From NCBI GenBank assembly GCA_963680875.1, contig OY804585.1, positions 28,696,186 through 28,760,185 on the forward strand: a DNA stretch of 64,000 nt. Reading direction: 5' to 3'. Below, one piece after another: positions 33,301 through 48,300 of this stretch. Made by a program: the position numbers and the translations under genes. The notes below the pieces were generated by a model, which was not told the origin of the DNA, ran no database searches, and saw only the letters and a list, made by a program, of their open reading frames with translations. Origin of the DNA: Bathymodiolus brooksi. Lineage: Eukaryota; Mollusca; Bivalvia; Mytilida; Modiolidae. The number at the start of each line of letters is the position of its first letter. The first letter of the stretch is position 1.

Positions 33301-36300
33301 TTTATGATTTTGTATTACACACAGATTTAAAAACAATAACTTCCAAACATATTATGAAGACATTACCATATTTTCTTAACCATAGTTTAATGTAACACAT
33401 TAAACTGGCTTAATATACATACTGGTAGTTCTAGCAAAACATCTCTTTAACAAACAAAAAGTTTTGTCCTATATTTTAAAAAATTATGGCAAGGCCGCAC
33501 CAATTAGATTTGAAGTTCCTTGGATTTTTAAAAGGCTAAAAAAAGAGGCGAGTTAGTGATTTCTTTAATTTAAATTTTTTTTTCTCCAGAACATTTTTGA
33601 AAATATTTTTTTTAATTTAAATTTTGAATTAAGTGTAAAAATATGTAAGGCAAAAGTAAGGGATTTTTTTTCACTAGATGCATGAAAATATTTTACCGGG
33701 GATCTAAAAAAATATTAATTTGTTACCCTATGTTGTGCTAGGAAATCCACATAACTTCAAATCAATTTGGTATATGGCCTTATGAAATTATTAAAGTTTA
33801 CTGGAACAAAAACATTTTCTAAGTTTCCTATTACAGGATAATGGTCTTTGTTTTACTTCCTAACATAATAATTACAAAATAAAATAAGTCAATTATTTTG
33901 CAAATTTTTTTCCTTGCATCTATATACTAGAAAAATGCTAAAACTTTCTTCAGTTGAATTCACTAAAATATATTAAAAACCATTTTGTATTTCAACGAGT
34001 GAACCAAATTTTTTTTTACATTTTCTAAATCTATTTTTTTGTGTGATGATTCAATGACTTGTTGACATAAATGGGTTGTCTCCCTTTCCAAACAAGTGTT
34101 ATCTCCCTTCCTTCAATGAATTCAATTCTAACTACTGCAGACTCTTGTTTACTTAAAAGTGGTATAATCACATCAAAAGCAATGTGGACAAAATTGAAGA
34201 TGAAAGAAAGAATCCTGTGCAATCCATGATGAAATGAAGGGAGATAACTCACTGATATTTTACCCAAAAAATCCCCTATAATAAAACCAGTCTTCATCTA
34301 AACAATATTTCTATTACCTGAAACATACCGTATATAAATAATGAATGAAATGTACAGTGAAAGCAATATAAACTGAAACCTTTAAGAATGAACTTGTTTG
34401 CTTGGAACAAACAGCAGTTATATATGACACAGGCCTTTCAATAAGGGGTGGTACTAGGTACTTTTACCTGCCTAAAATGGTCTTTGGTACCTCCTAATTT
34501 TAAAGAGTGCTGAATAAGATAATCATGAAATTTTTTCAAATTTTAATAAAAAGTACCACCTGTAAATAGTAAAGTACTGGTACACTTGAAAAATATTGAA
34601 AGCCCTGATGACATGATTTACACCTGTTTTTGGATTATTCAAGGTTTGATTTAGACCGGTTTCACTGTAACTATATACCAATGTCTGTAACATATAATTT
34701 CCTTTGAATGTCTAGCATACATATTATTTACCTCTATATATTGAACCCTAAACAATTTTTACATGCAATAATGATTGATTTGTATACATATATATGTGCT
34801 GGGTTGGTTAATACAGAAAAGCAAATTTTAAGAAGCAAGACATAAACATATAATTACCTGCAGCCAATGCTTGGGATGGCTGTTTGGACTGTGCACCTTT
34901 GGCTGATCGTACTCTATTTGATGGCTACAACAATGTGGCATCAATCGTTACCATGGTTGCCATTAATTATTACAAAAAAAGAAAAGACTTCTCCATACAA
35001 TCAACCTCAACCTCAAGAAAGTTCATAGAAAACGTTACCGTCTTTTGAAAATTTACTCTTCGTGGCCCCAAAGATCCATTTCATCAAAAACTATGACTAA
35101 TGGTTTACTCTTAGTAGGTGCTACAAGTATTGTATACAATAACAATCAGAATCTGCGCTAAAAAAAAGTAATGTCTGCAAGATTTGAATTTCTTGAGATT
35201 ACGATGTACTGAAATGGATTAGCTGAAAGATTAAAACTGACATTTTACGATGAAAATCAACGTATTATAGAAGAGGTAATTTTTGCAGAAAAGACAGTAT
35301 TTATTTCACCTGAATGTCAGTTTTAAACTTTAAGAAGTTGCAATGCAACCTTCACCTAGATTATTATCAAACAACAACAAAATTATTATTTTATTTAATT
35401 TGTTTTCTATTCAAATCCCCATTCACCATTTTTATTTTCAATTATTAAAATATAAGTTGTGAAAAAATAAAAAGCATGAATTTACCAAATCCTCAATGAA
35501 TTATTCTTAGCCACAATAAAACTTTCCCTTGTAATATACAAATGTTTCCATGGAAATGCAAGAATATAGAAGGTGAGGTTGTCTTGCAGTATATATCTTT
35601 GTATATAAACATTAAATACAAGCTTTGAAAATTGTAAAAAGAAGCAAGGAATTTAAGCTTGAATTGTTTTATTGTTAAAAAGTATGCAGTTTAGGAATTT
35701 GTTTTTCTTTCATGTTAAAATTTCATGGGTCATGCATTTTTTTCCACATTTATTTAAAAAGTGCATCATTGTCCAACACTTCAATGTGCAAAAATTTAGG
35801 AATAAAAATAAAATTCTGGATGTGTCATTATTAACAGTCAAATCCATATTAAGAGACCACTCAAAAGCAAGTGACAATAAATATATCCTGTATTAAGAGG
35901 CCACTTGTTTAGGAAAGACATATTATCATTTTGTACTTGTTTGAGTGACCTCTCAATACAGATCAGTTTTATCCTTATCAGATAAAGGAATTTTAACATC
36001 TTCCATATTTTTGAAGCAGTACCTACAATTTAATTTTTTTAAATCAACAACTAATTAAACAGACAACACATGTGCAGATCCAAAGGGGATATTATATTTT
36101 TTCAGTCATTAAAACTATGTTATGACATTGAAGTTTTCAATCTTGCAATAAAAAAAAACTACACTTTATACAAAATTTTAGAAAATACAGTAGTCTCCCT
36201 TTTATAAGGTCACTCCCACCAAAGGTCAGATTTCAAGTGAATTGAGATAGTAAAATACTACTAAATTGCAGCCCTCAAGAGAGACCACCACTCTTATAAG

Positions 36301-39300
36301 GTTACTTTTTCATTGCAAAAATAGTGGCCTTATATTGATTGATTGATTGATTGGTGTTTAACACCAACTTAAGCAGTATTTCAGCTTTTAGTGGCCTTAC
36401 AAGAGGAGGGATTACTATAAAGTAAAAAAATAAAATTTAAACCCCAGGATCTGCATCTGTGTCCAATGAAATGAAGAGAGTAACTTAATGACAGGATTTG
36501 ACAGTAAATGATTGGGTTCCGAAACCAAGAAAAAACAACAAATAGTTTCATTCAATTCTCACCTCAAAATATTTGTCTGAAACTGTAGGAGGAACTGACT
36601 GACCTCCACCTCCATTATTCCTGTTTTCTTTGGGAGGAGGCACTGTTGTATTGGTTTCTCTCAACTCTCCTTTCTTTGGTTTACGGTGAAACTGTTCCTG
36701 GTAGTTCCTGTCTGCTATTGGTCTTAGGTCATAATTAGCACCAGATTTCGAGTATTTGCTGTTAGCACTATTATTATTACTATGAGGTTCCCTATGATTA
36801 ACATTTGTTCTGTCTAAAGCACTTTTTTGATAAGATTCTACTATCGTACCATCAGGAATTCTACGATTTAATACATTGCTAGTAGTACTATTTAAATTTC
36901 CCTGAGTCGTGTCCCCTTGACCACTTCCATCTTTTCTCGATCGTTCACAAGTCCTATCACTCAATGTATAATTAGAAATAGCCTGCTTCTTTCGACCGTG
37001 TGGCTTCTTGAAGTCCGTCATCGTAGATGTATCTTGTGTTGTAAAATTTTTCCACTGTTCGGGATAAGCCCTCCCCATTAGAGTTTCATTTATAGGAAGT
37101 TCGTCTATTTGCACATAATTAATTTTATCAAACACTGTTGCTATGCTAGCAGGATTGCCAGTATTACTAAACTGGTCAGGCATAGAACCGTCCATGGCAT
37201 AATTCATTTGATCCAGTGGTATGTCAGTCCCCATGTCACTTTGTTCCTCAGCCAACTTCCGTTTCATCTATTGAATGACAGAAATATAATGGAATAAACT
37301 ACAGATATACATGTTATGATATAATACATGTCAGGATAATAGAAAATACAGAGAAACCTGTCTAAACCAAACCATGAATAAACAGGAATTCTGTTTAAAC
37401 TAAACTTTATATAAAGTCTTAAAGTAAGAAATCTTTGTTTATTTTAACCTGTATAAACTAAACACCTTAGTTGGTCTCCAAGGGGTTTGGTTTAGACAAG
37501 ATTCACTGTACCTGAAAATAATGTTGGAAATCATCAAAATTTATGTGTTTTTTGTCCCAGTAAGAAAGCACTGCAAAGTCATCATTTCCATTGATAAATA
37601 GTACAAAATCAAATGACCTTCAAATAAAGATGATAAGATGGTATATGATGGAAGTGGTTAGGGAGGTGGATTATGATGTTTATGGTGGAAAGAGAAGACA
37701 TGGCTGGGATCATATAGTAATTGTATTTACATCTAAGCACAGGCGCTTGTGTAGAGTCAAAAATATGCTCGCTATGTACCTAAAATACCACAAGGCCGGA
37801 CTCACTCCTACTACCCCTGTCACTTCAATCCCTATTTCCCCTGTCAAAATGTCGATAGGACGCAAATCGCTTACTAATTTGCATAGTGAAATGATTTTTC
37901 TTCAAGGAAAACCCGTTTTTTATATCTTCCTACCATCTACACCCCCATACTGACAGATAATCCTCAGATTTTGTTAACAATGGACACCTAAGTGGCAGCA
38001 AAGCGAGAGTAGGTCACGTGCGACATATTTCCGCCTTTCGTTCGTTCTCGGGTTTTATCATATATAATTACTAAACACTAGAAACATTAAAAGGCGCCAA
38101 AATATGACTGACAAAATGAATGAAAACTTCAGTGCTTCTTGGTATGCAAATAATACTAAAAATAAGGCATAGGAAATAATTGTATTTAAAAAACATTATA
38201 ATTATACAGTAACAATACTGATATATAATTACGTTTCCCGAGCTTTTCTTTCTGAACTTCTCAGGTATGTTTCGTAAGGCAATGATAAAACTCGAGAACG
38301 ACCGAAAGGTGGAAATATGTCGCACGTGACCTACTTTCGCTTTGCTGCCAATTAGGTGTCCATTGTCAACAAAATCGGAGGATTATCTGTCAGTATGGGG
38401 GTGTAGATGGTAGGAAGATATAAAAAACAGATTTTCCTTGAAGAAAAATCATTTCACTATGCAAATTAGTAAGTGATTTGCGTCCTATCGACATTTTGAC
38501 AGGGGAAATAGCGATTGAAGTGACAGGGGTAGTAGGAGTGAGTCCAGCCTTGTGGTATTTTAGGTACATAGCGAGCATATTTTTGACTCTACACAAGCGC
38601 CTGTGATCTAAGTATGTAATCAGTGCCAATCACCATTTAAATACTGTACTTGACATAACTTTATACAATAAAATATTTCAGTGATTTGTGGCAAAGCGAC
38701 AAGTTGTTTTCTCAACCTCCTCTCAACTAATAAATCTGGTAGCTACAATATAATTGAAATATTGTTGGTGGAATTCTGTAAATGTAACACTTAACTGCAT
38801 AAATAATTACTGTCATATTGAAAACTTTAAAAAAAACAATTCAGAAATGTCTATTCTCCTTAATAATCTGTCCACTGATCTCACAAAATCACTTTTCCAC
38901 TTTTCTGACTTTAAAACAGTATTTCATATATTACTGAACATAATAAATAATACAATCTTGTAAACTTGCACAAATTATGTTTAATGCCAACTCAGCAATT
39001 TTTCAGCTATATCATGGCAAGATGTTTAATATGTAAAGTGTTCTCAAGCACACACAGTTGTTTTTTTTCTATTCATTTTTGTGTGTGTGTTATATTTTCA
39101 AATGTTAGAAGAGGAATTACAATAAAAACTAAAATAATGTCTATAATTAAATTAACCTCAATATCATGTTTAATTTCGTTGGTAAGTTCCTGGATATCTC
39201 GACCTGTTTCCTGCATCAATCTTTTTATATAACCACTGAAAAAAATAAAGGTCATTCACGTAATCATACTTTGGATAAAAAAAAATGTTCTTTCCATTAA

Positions 39301-42300
39301 AAGGCTACCATACAGTAGCATTGTGTTGGTGCTTTACGATGTGTTATAATTGATCACAGCTTTCGAGGTGTGCTTAATCCTTTTCTTTTTTTTCTTTTTT
39401 TTTTTAAATCTAACATAAACTAGGAAGAACTGTTTTAGATACCTAAAACTTATGTCTCCCCTTAATGCGGCCATCTGTACAACAATAAGTTACACATTAT
39501 GAGTTGAATGATACTATCTAAAAAACAATTATTTGACCTTCAGATCAAAGGTCAAGGTCCCATGAAGGTCATTACGGTACGCGACATACCGCCTTATGGT
39601 CATGCACCCACATACCAAATATTATTGACCTATCTCGAAAGACAAAAATGTTATGGCCCGGACAAGAAAATACTATTCAAAAAACAATTATTTGACCTTG
39701 AGGTCAAAGGCCAAGGTCCCACAAAGGTCATTACATTATGCGACACACCGCCTTATGGTCATGCACCCACATACCAAATATAATTGACCTATCTGGAAAG
39801 TTATGATCCGGACAAACTTCGCTGAGAAAAGCGGAAGAAAAAATCAGACTAAAACAATATGTCTCCCTTCGTTCGAAGGGGAGACATAAAAATGTGAGAA
39901 ACATTTGCATAATATACACTCCTTTAAAAAGTAAGGTAGAGAGGGATATTGTTATACCTGATATTGGTTAAGGGAGATAACTCTACTTACTAATGTTTCT
40001 CATTGTCGTAGCAATTATTTATAACTTTATATAACATGATTAAAAAGACTTATAAACTTATAATTGACTTTCCTGTCAGATTTTCTAAATATGTAAAAAT
40101 AATAGAGCTTTAAATTAAGCCAATATATCGTTTACTATTTGCAGCAAAATCAATGTTGATGAAATTATACATGTACATCTGTTAGTCATGATAGTTAGTG
40201 GGTGAGTGATTGTTGTTTAACGCCAACTCAGCAATTTTTCAGCTATATCAATGAGATGATGATGAGGTCCACTTTGTTCTAGACCAACACGCCGAGTTGG
40301 ATTTTTATAGTGCTAGTTCACTGAAACAATAGTCCTACATAGACATGTCGCTCCACTCGGACACATTATTCTGATACCGAGCCAACCAGTCTTTGCTCTT
40401 ACTCCTTAATGCTACATGCTTATCAAACCCATGATCTACCGCACTCGAGGTGAACACGCTAACCATTACACCACCGATGCGGTTGCTAGTCATGATATGG
40501 CTGAAAAATTACTGAAAGTGATGATAAATATCACTTACCCATATGTTAGTTAAACTGAAGAAATATTTCTTCAAAGCAACAAATATATGATATCACATGA
40601 TGTTGTAGACAAATAGCATGCCATTAGAATGGCTTATAAAATGTTAGCAGTAGGAGCAAACAGGAACCCCACTGTGATGCTTAGGCTGATGATACATCAT
40701 ACATGGGTCCCATTTTAGCTGTAGGATGAAATAGGAACCCCACTGTGATCATAGATCACACAAGCCCCATACAAAGTTATTATAACTATCCATACCCTGT
40801 AGTAGGACTAAGATTTTGTTGTGTAGCGTTAGATACTAGTGACTGTTTTAATTCTCTGATGCTCTCTATAGCATTGTCTACATCTTTCTCTCCCTTAGCT
40901 GACTGTACTCTAGCCTTCCCTGTTCTACTGTGGGGGTTCACTAAGTAGTCTGGATGACTCATACTTAGTGGATGATTCTCTTCTTTTTCTCTCATCCCTG
41001 TAAAACCAAATTCATAATATTTTAGAATTTCAAAGACTCACTATTTTGTCAATAATATCTTTTGAAAAAAGAAACTCTATTTAAAGTCCTGTTGACTACA
41101 TATTTGTACATGTGGCAAAGTAATATGATCCTCCCAGTCTTTGCTTTAATTTTTTCCACCTAATTGCCCAAAAGCCAAATTTAGAAAAATTTTCTATTTA
41201 TTCCAACAAATTCTTTCATAATTTTCACTTGTCCCAGACTTCGGGCAAGTGGGTTAGCGCGAAGACTGTTCTACAACTTTATGAGAAATAAATCATTTAA
41301 TAATTCTACTATAACACCGACAGTGTGGTATTTTTTTTGTTTTTCATTTATATCAAAGACTCCTTTTATTTAATTTTAATTAGAAAACTAATTATTGAAT
41401 AGAAGTAAATTAGTTCATGTAAGTTCTCTGTTTGCTTAGAGAATTATATAATAAAAATAAATACATTCATTAATATCCAAGTGTTCATATCCAAATCTAT
41501 ACAATATTCATGTCTGAAATTAATGAACCCATACCAATGAATAAAGCAATGTAATGTGCCAATATTGATGATGTGAAACGATATTACAATTTTTATGTAT
41601 GCAACCAATAAGTTTGTTGTTTTGTAATACAGATTTATCATTCGAACTAAAAAAAATGCTTCCCATATTGACAGGCAACATTGCACATATCTCAAGTTCT
41701 CTCTCAAATGAAATTTCAGCTTCTAGCTTATTTTGAACACTATAAAACTTTTCAAATATTTCATAGGTTATTCATAATTATATCGGCCTTAAATAATAAA
41801 GGATTTGCTAGGTTTACTGTCTTAAACTTTCAAATACGAGTAGCTTTGTACTCGTCCTCAGGGAAAAAAAAAATGGATAATTGGAATAATTTATACAAGA
41901 TATACATTTGCTGACTGGACGATTTTGAAGTATGAGTATGACACTCGTCTCGTACTCAAAGTTTTACATTTGTATGATCAATTAGATATCCTTGAAACTG
42001 TATGCAATATACCTCATAACCTAATATTATAATTAGAATGATAATCTTGTATTACTACATAAGAAAACAAATCAGGTTAAGAATGATGGTGTTTTCCACA
42101 AACATTTCGTGTGATAGTTAATTTACAAAATTATTGACACTGATTACCAAAAATATTAGGAAATAACTGGAAAGATTTCCTTCTGATTACAGCCATTTGT
42201 GGCATGGTCAATTCTACAAAAACAAAACAATATTGATTGATTGGTATTTAACACCAACTTTAGCAGTATTTCAGCTATATTGTGGCGTGAACAAATTTTA

Positions 42301-45300
42301 GATCAATAATATGACTATATTTGTTAAGGATAGTGTGTGACGCTAATAATCTGAATGACATTTGCTCAGAAGTTAAATTTGGTACTGCCAGCTTTTCTAC
42401 TTTTATAAAAATGACACATCTTCCACAACATTATTGAAGGAAACTTGGACAACACTTTTTTAAAAGATATGCTAGCCAATACCTGAGGAAGGTTTCTTAT
42501 TACTATAAAGTTGTATGTTTTATTAACTAATCTTACCTAGAAATATCACATTATTGTCCAATTTTCATATTTTTTTTTAATGAAAATATTGAAAAGGGTC
42601 CAGTACATTTAATTTTAACATATTTTTTTTAAAACAGTCATTTCCTAAAACAACCAAAACATGTTAGAAACAAGCTAGTAGGCATTAGTCAAACTTTCTT
42701 GTGATATTTCAGATATTTCTCAGTATTATTACATTGGTTAAACCAGCAACAGGGTTTGTCTCCCTTAATACTGTTAAGATTAAAGAAGTGATATACAGTG
42801 TAACTGGTCTAAACCAAACAGCCTTGGGACCAGCTGGCATGTTCGCAGTAGACAGGTGTTTTCTGGTTTATACAGGATAAATTAACAAAGATTTTCTACA
42901 ATTGGACTTTATTAAAAGTTGGGTTTATACAGGAATCCAGTTTATTCAAGGTTTGGTTTAGACAGGTTTCACTGTAAAATAATTTTACAAAATTTGAAAT
43001 CAAATATTTAAAGTACATAAGAGAACAATTTTCATATCTTTATTGTATATACAATCAAACCTGTTTTAGTGACCACCTCTATTAAGCAATAACTTGTATT
43101 ATGTGACCTTAATTTTGATTTCCTTCTCAGTGCATTTCATATCAATCAAACCTGTATTAAGCAACCACCTGTCTTATGTGACCATATTTCACTATTCCCT
43201 TGGAAGATCACATAAGACAGGTTTGACAGTACATCCAGAATCAGACTGATCAGATGTTGCTGGTTTAAGGTAAATATTGTTAGAATCACAAGCTGACTGA
43301 CTAGATTTAGTTTAGCCATGTTAATATTTAAAAAAAAAAAGAGAGATTATTTGGCACATAGAGCATCATCAGAAACCCATGACTGATACTCTCCACTCAA
43401 AACCTGTGGGTCTGACAGAAAAATCCTTGTAGTCATGAATATTCATTTCAAAACATTTCAGTCGTGGGTTACCGATGATGAACACATTATAAAAGTGGAT
43501 GTTAACACAGCATGTTATCAATGTAGAACATTAGTATCAGTATTATAAAATGAGTGTGAACAGAGGAATAAGTTTGTCACTGAATTCAGTGGAATTGGAT
43601 GTACAATTTCTAAATAAAGGGAATTAATGCATTATAGATGATAAATGGCCTCTAAATGTCATTTATTGTAGAAATTAATAACATCAAAATTAAAGTTGAC
43701 CAAAAACACAGATTAAGAGTTAATGACTGGTTATGCAAATATCTGTAGGAGTACATAGAGATCAAAATTAAGTAAAATCAAATTCCAATTTTTCTTAACC
43801 TGAGGCTAAACTAAACCAAAACTTCACTGAAACTTTATTTATCTCTTGTTTAGAGCCCCATGTCATCAGTTATGGCTTTCATCTTAAAAATTATTATCAC
43901 AGTTATACCTTCTCATGTCATGTCACAATTGTCTGAAAATCTTAATTCTTTTCATATTTGAAAATTCATTATTGGGTCATTTTACCTTTTAAATCCATGA
44001 GGCTTAAAACTACTTATTTCTATAATATAAGTCACATGATACATTTATACTACAACCTCATTTTCACTAGCTTCACATATTAACACATTGTCCCTGTATT
44101 CACTAGGTTAAAATATTAACACATGCTCTCTGCATTCAGTAGCTTCACATACTGATACACATTCCATGCCTTCAATAGCTTCACATATTAATATATGTAC
44201 TCTGCATTCAGTAGCTTCACATATTAACACACACTCTCTGCATTCAGTAGCTTCACATATTAACACATGTACTATGTATTCAGTAGCTACACATATTAGC
44301 ACATGTGCTCTACATTCAGTAGCTTCACACATACATGTGAACCTTCTGGAAGCATTTTTCTCCAAATTTTGAGGGTTCCTTCCGTCCCTCCCGTCAACTT
44401 TCAAAATGTTCCGCCCGTGAAAAAAATCAAGTACAATAAAATCTTGACCTACATTTTGCGATCAATATTTCTGGAAATTCCCCATTTGGAACTCCCGCGC
44501 TGAGGAAAAATGCAGAGAGATACAAATGGTAAAGGTGAATGTCATATTTAATGATATCCGGTTATTGATCTGTTTGACACCTTTACTGGTAAATTGGGTC
44601 ATGGTGATTAATTAAGGTGTTGATGATTATACAACAATTATCCACTGATTGACAGTTAATTGGGGATAAGGAAGTGAGTTTGTGGCACACGCTTATTAGG
44701 TGATTAGAAGTGTGATAGCGGCAATTAAAAATAGTTATAAACCGTTGTGCAAACAGGAGTCGGACAACCTTTGATCACAGGTGCTTGTGTAGAGTCAAAA
44801 ATATGCTCGCTATGTACCTAAAATACCACAAGGCCGGACTCACTCCTACTACCCCTGTCACTTCAACCGCTATTTCCCCTGTCAAAATGTCGATAGCACG
44901 CAAATCGCTTACTAATTTGCGTAGTGAAATGATTTTTCTTCAAGGAAAACCTGTTTTTTATATCTTCCTACCATCTACACCCCCATACTGACAGATAATC
45001 CTCCGATTTTGTTGAAAATGGACACCTACGTGGCTGCAAAAGGGAAAGTAGGTCACGTGACATCTTCCACCTTTCGGTCGTACTCGGGTTTTATCATTGC
45101 CTTACAAAACATATATGAGAAATTGGAATTTCTAGTGTTTAGTATTTATATATGATAAAACCAGAGAAGATCTAATAAGCGTGTGCCACAAACTCACTTC
45201 CTTATCCCCAATTAACTGTCAATCAGTGGATAATTGTTGTATAATCATCAACACCTTAATTAATCACCATGGCCCAATTTACCTAAAAAGGTGTCAAACA

Positions 45301-48300
45301 GATCAATAACCGGATATCATTAAATATGACATTCACCTTTACCATTTGTATCTCTCTGCGTTTTTCCTCAGCGCGGGAGTTCCAAATGGGGAATTTCCAG
45401 AAATATTGATCGCAAAATGTAGGTCAAGATTTTATTGTACTTGATTTTTTTCACAGGCGGAACATTTTTTTAAAATTTAGTGCTCTATGACTTTATTGTT
45501 CAGAACATTCTGTCTTCATTGTTATTGCTTTGTTATAACCTTATGATTATGAATGATTATGAATAAATTATAAATACACTTTTTATCCTTCATTCATCAT
45601 ATGAAACACTACTAATAAGACAGAAATGTAAACAATATATATTGAAATGGGATGGCATCATGCAGTTGGTTCAATACTGAAACAAACAAAAGGAAAACAT
45701 CAATAAACAATAAAAACATGCATCAAATACGTCGATAAAAAATCTCCAGTTATGAGACCAAATCTCCAACAAAAAATTTACAAATCTCCAGTTGTAGCAT
45801 AGCAACTCTATCACATGTATGTTCACATATTAACACATGTAGTCTGTATTCACTAGCTTCATATATTAACACATCAACTCTGTATTCACTAGCTTCACAT
45901 ATTAACACATGCTCTCTGCATTCAGTAGCTCCACATATTAACACATGTAGTCTGTAGTCAGTAACTTCATATATTAACACATGCACTCTACATTCAGTAG
46001 CTTCACATATTAACACATGCCCTCTGTATTCAGTAGCTTCACATATTAACACATGTACTATGCATTCACTAGCTTCACATATTAACATATGTACTCTGTA
46101 TTCAGTAGCTTCACATATTAACACATGTACTCTGCATTCAGTAGCTTCACATATTAACATATGTACTCTGTATTCAGTAGCTTCACATATTAACACATGT
46201 ACTCTGCATTCAGTATCTTCACATATTAACATATGCACTCTGTATTCAGTAGCTTCACATATTAACACATGTACTCTCTATTCAATAGCTTCACATATTA
46301 ACACACATCCCCTATATTCACTAGATTTACATATTAACACTTACCAATTCTACTTTTCCTACCAGAAGACACTCTCTCTTTTGTTTTTTCTCTCTGAACA
46401 TCTTTGGAATCATCTGTAAACAGACAAAAATAAAAATGTATATGTCTCAGAGATTTTCAAGATCTTTACTTTTTTTTTATATTTTTTAGTGATTTATCCC
46501 ATAATCTTAACTTGAAAATTCATAAAGACTTTGATATGATTGGCATATGGCTGTATAATTTCACGTTCAATAACATTTCAGTTATATTGAGGTCAATTTT
46601 ATTGGTGGAGGAAACTGCTGAGAAAATCACAGACTTAATGCAAATAACTGGAAAATATAATAAAATAAAGATATATCGAATAAACCACAGGCAGGAACCA
46701 AACCCACAATCTTTAGCTGTGATAGGCAGTGATTGTCAAAGTAGGTCAATTAACATCGCAGGCATCCCCAGACAGATCAAGAATGAGACCCATTGTGTAA
46801 TAAGGTTGCATGATTTTGGGTTTAAATCATAAAATTCCACAACTGCCCAATAAACAGCTGTCCATCTTACAAGTAAAAAGGTACAGTACAGCTTAATAAA
46901 CACAACTAAACCATTGCTAAAAAGAAATTTAAACATCAATAATGGTAGTCAGGCTGACCACTCTCAGCAAGAACACCACCTTTTTAAATTTTGATCTGCC
47001 AAGAGACTAGACCCTGGGAAATTGATTCTTCATATCACAATGCAGCTTCACTCCAAATACAATTGCATTATCCCTTCTTGTTTCTTAAAGAAAGTTTGAG
47101 CTAAGAGCCTATTTCAACCTTTGAACCACAAAAGCTTGGACCCCTTACTCTATGGGGCTTAGATTCGTGCAAACTTGATCTGGCATGTACCAATGATGAT
47201 TCAACTTTCAAGCAATTTAAAATTTCAAGTACATTTTTATTTTATTCATAAATGCATTTTTGAATAGGCTTCAGAAACAGTTCAAGCTAATACAAATCCA
47301 CTGTCTGGTACAATATATAAATTTCATATCAATACATTTATTTCTGACATATGAATAATCAATAAAATGCAAATATTATTCTTATAATAATTCATACAAT
47401 GAATATAATACAACAAAAACTCAAAAGGTTATTAATAATATGTAAAAATATGTGTTAAAATCTACCACAAGTTAAGGAAGGATGAGTAAAACATAATATT
47501 ATTATAGATATAATCAACAATAATATAATATGGTGTTAAACACCAATCAATTCCCTCAGCTTATTATAATATGAGGGAAGGAAATAAGCTGAGGGAAAAA
47601 TTAGAATAATTGAGATATGTAGGATATAAAATCAAGTAAAATGATGGATGTCACTTATTAAATACATCTAGTCGGTTAGTAAACAGGGCTTTTTAATAAC
47701 TAGCTTCCTCCTCACTTGGCAGTGGACAATATCATATTTTCTGATTCAATAATAATAATAGAAATTGTCCGATTCAAAAATGCTATTAAATCTATAATAT
47801 CCTGTTTAATACATATGTTATGTTGGGAATCCTATGTTAAACTTTAGATACTAAGGTCTCATACCCAATACATGTACACACAAGGCCATTCATTTGTACA
47901 AGGTTTAATTTCCATTTCAAAAGGGTGCTTGACATCAAACATAAGTACACTTCCATTGCTGGTTCTTGAGAATACAAATTTTGGTTCATTTCAGGCTATG
48001 TAAAAATTTGCTCCAATTATTTCAGAGAAAAATATTGAAATGTGAAAAACTATTGGATGCCGACGGTGACAATGAGAGATATATAAATATCCCACATATG
48101 CCTCATATGTCCCCTCCACCCACAGGCTGTCCATTTTATCAGGTTAGATTTCAGATCCACTGAGATACTATAATGCTACTAAATTGTCCCCTTAAGAGAG
48201 GCCACCCCATTTATAAGGCTGCTTTTTCATAGCAGAATGAGTGGCCTTATACGAGGGGGACAGCTGAAATAGAACTACCGGTATTCAATATTTTCCATTA

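Noticed and set aside
37591..38629. Matching ORFs at 37591-37953 and, on the minus strand, 38390-38629
   Set aside because: They are the two inverted arms of one foldback transposon read in opposite directions.
45750..46419. Long Cys/His-containing ORFs on both strands
   Set aside because: They are readings of the 36-bp satellite, whose length is a multiple of three; no splice or start context.
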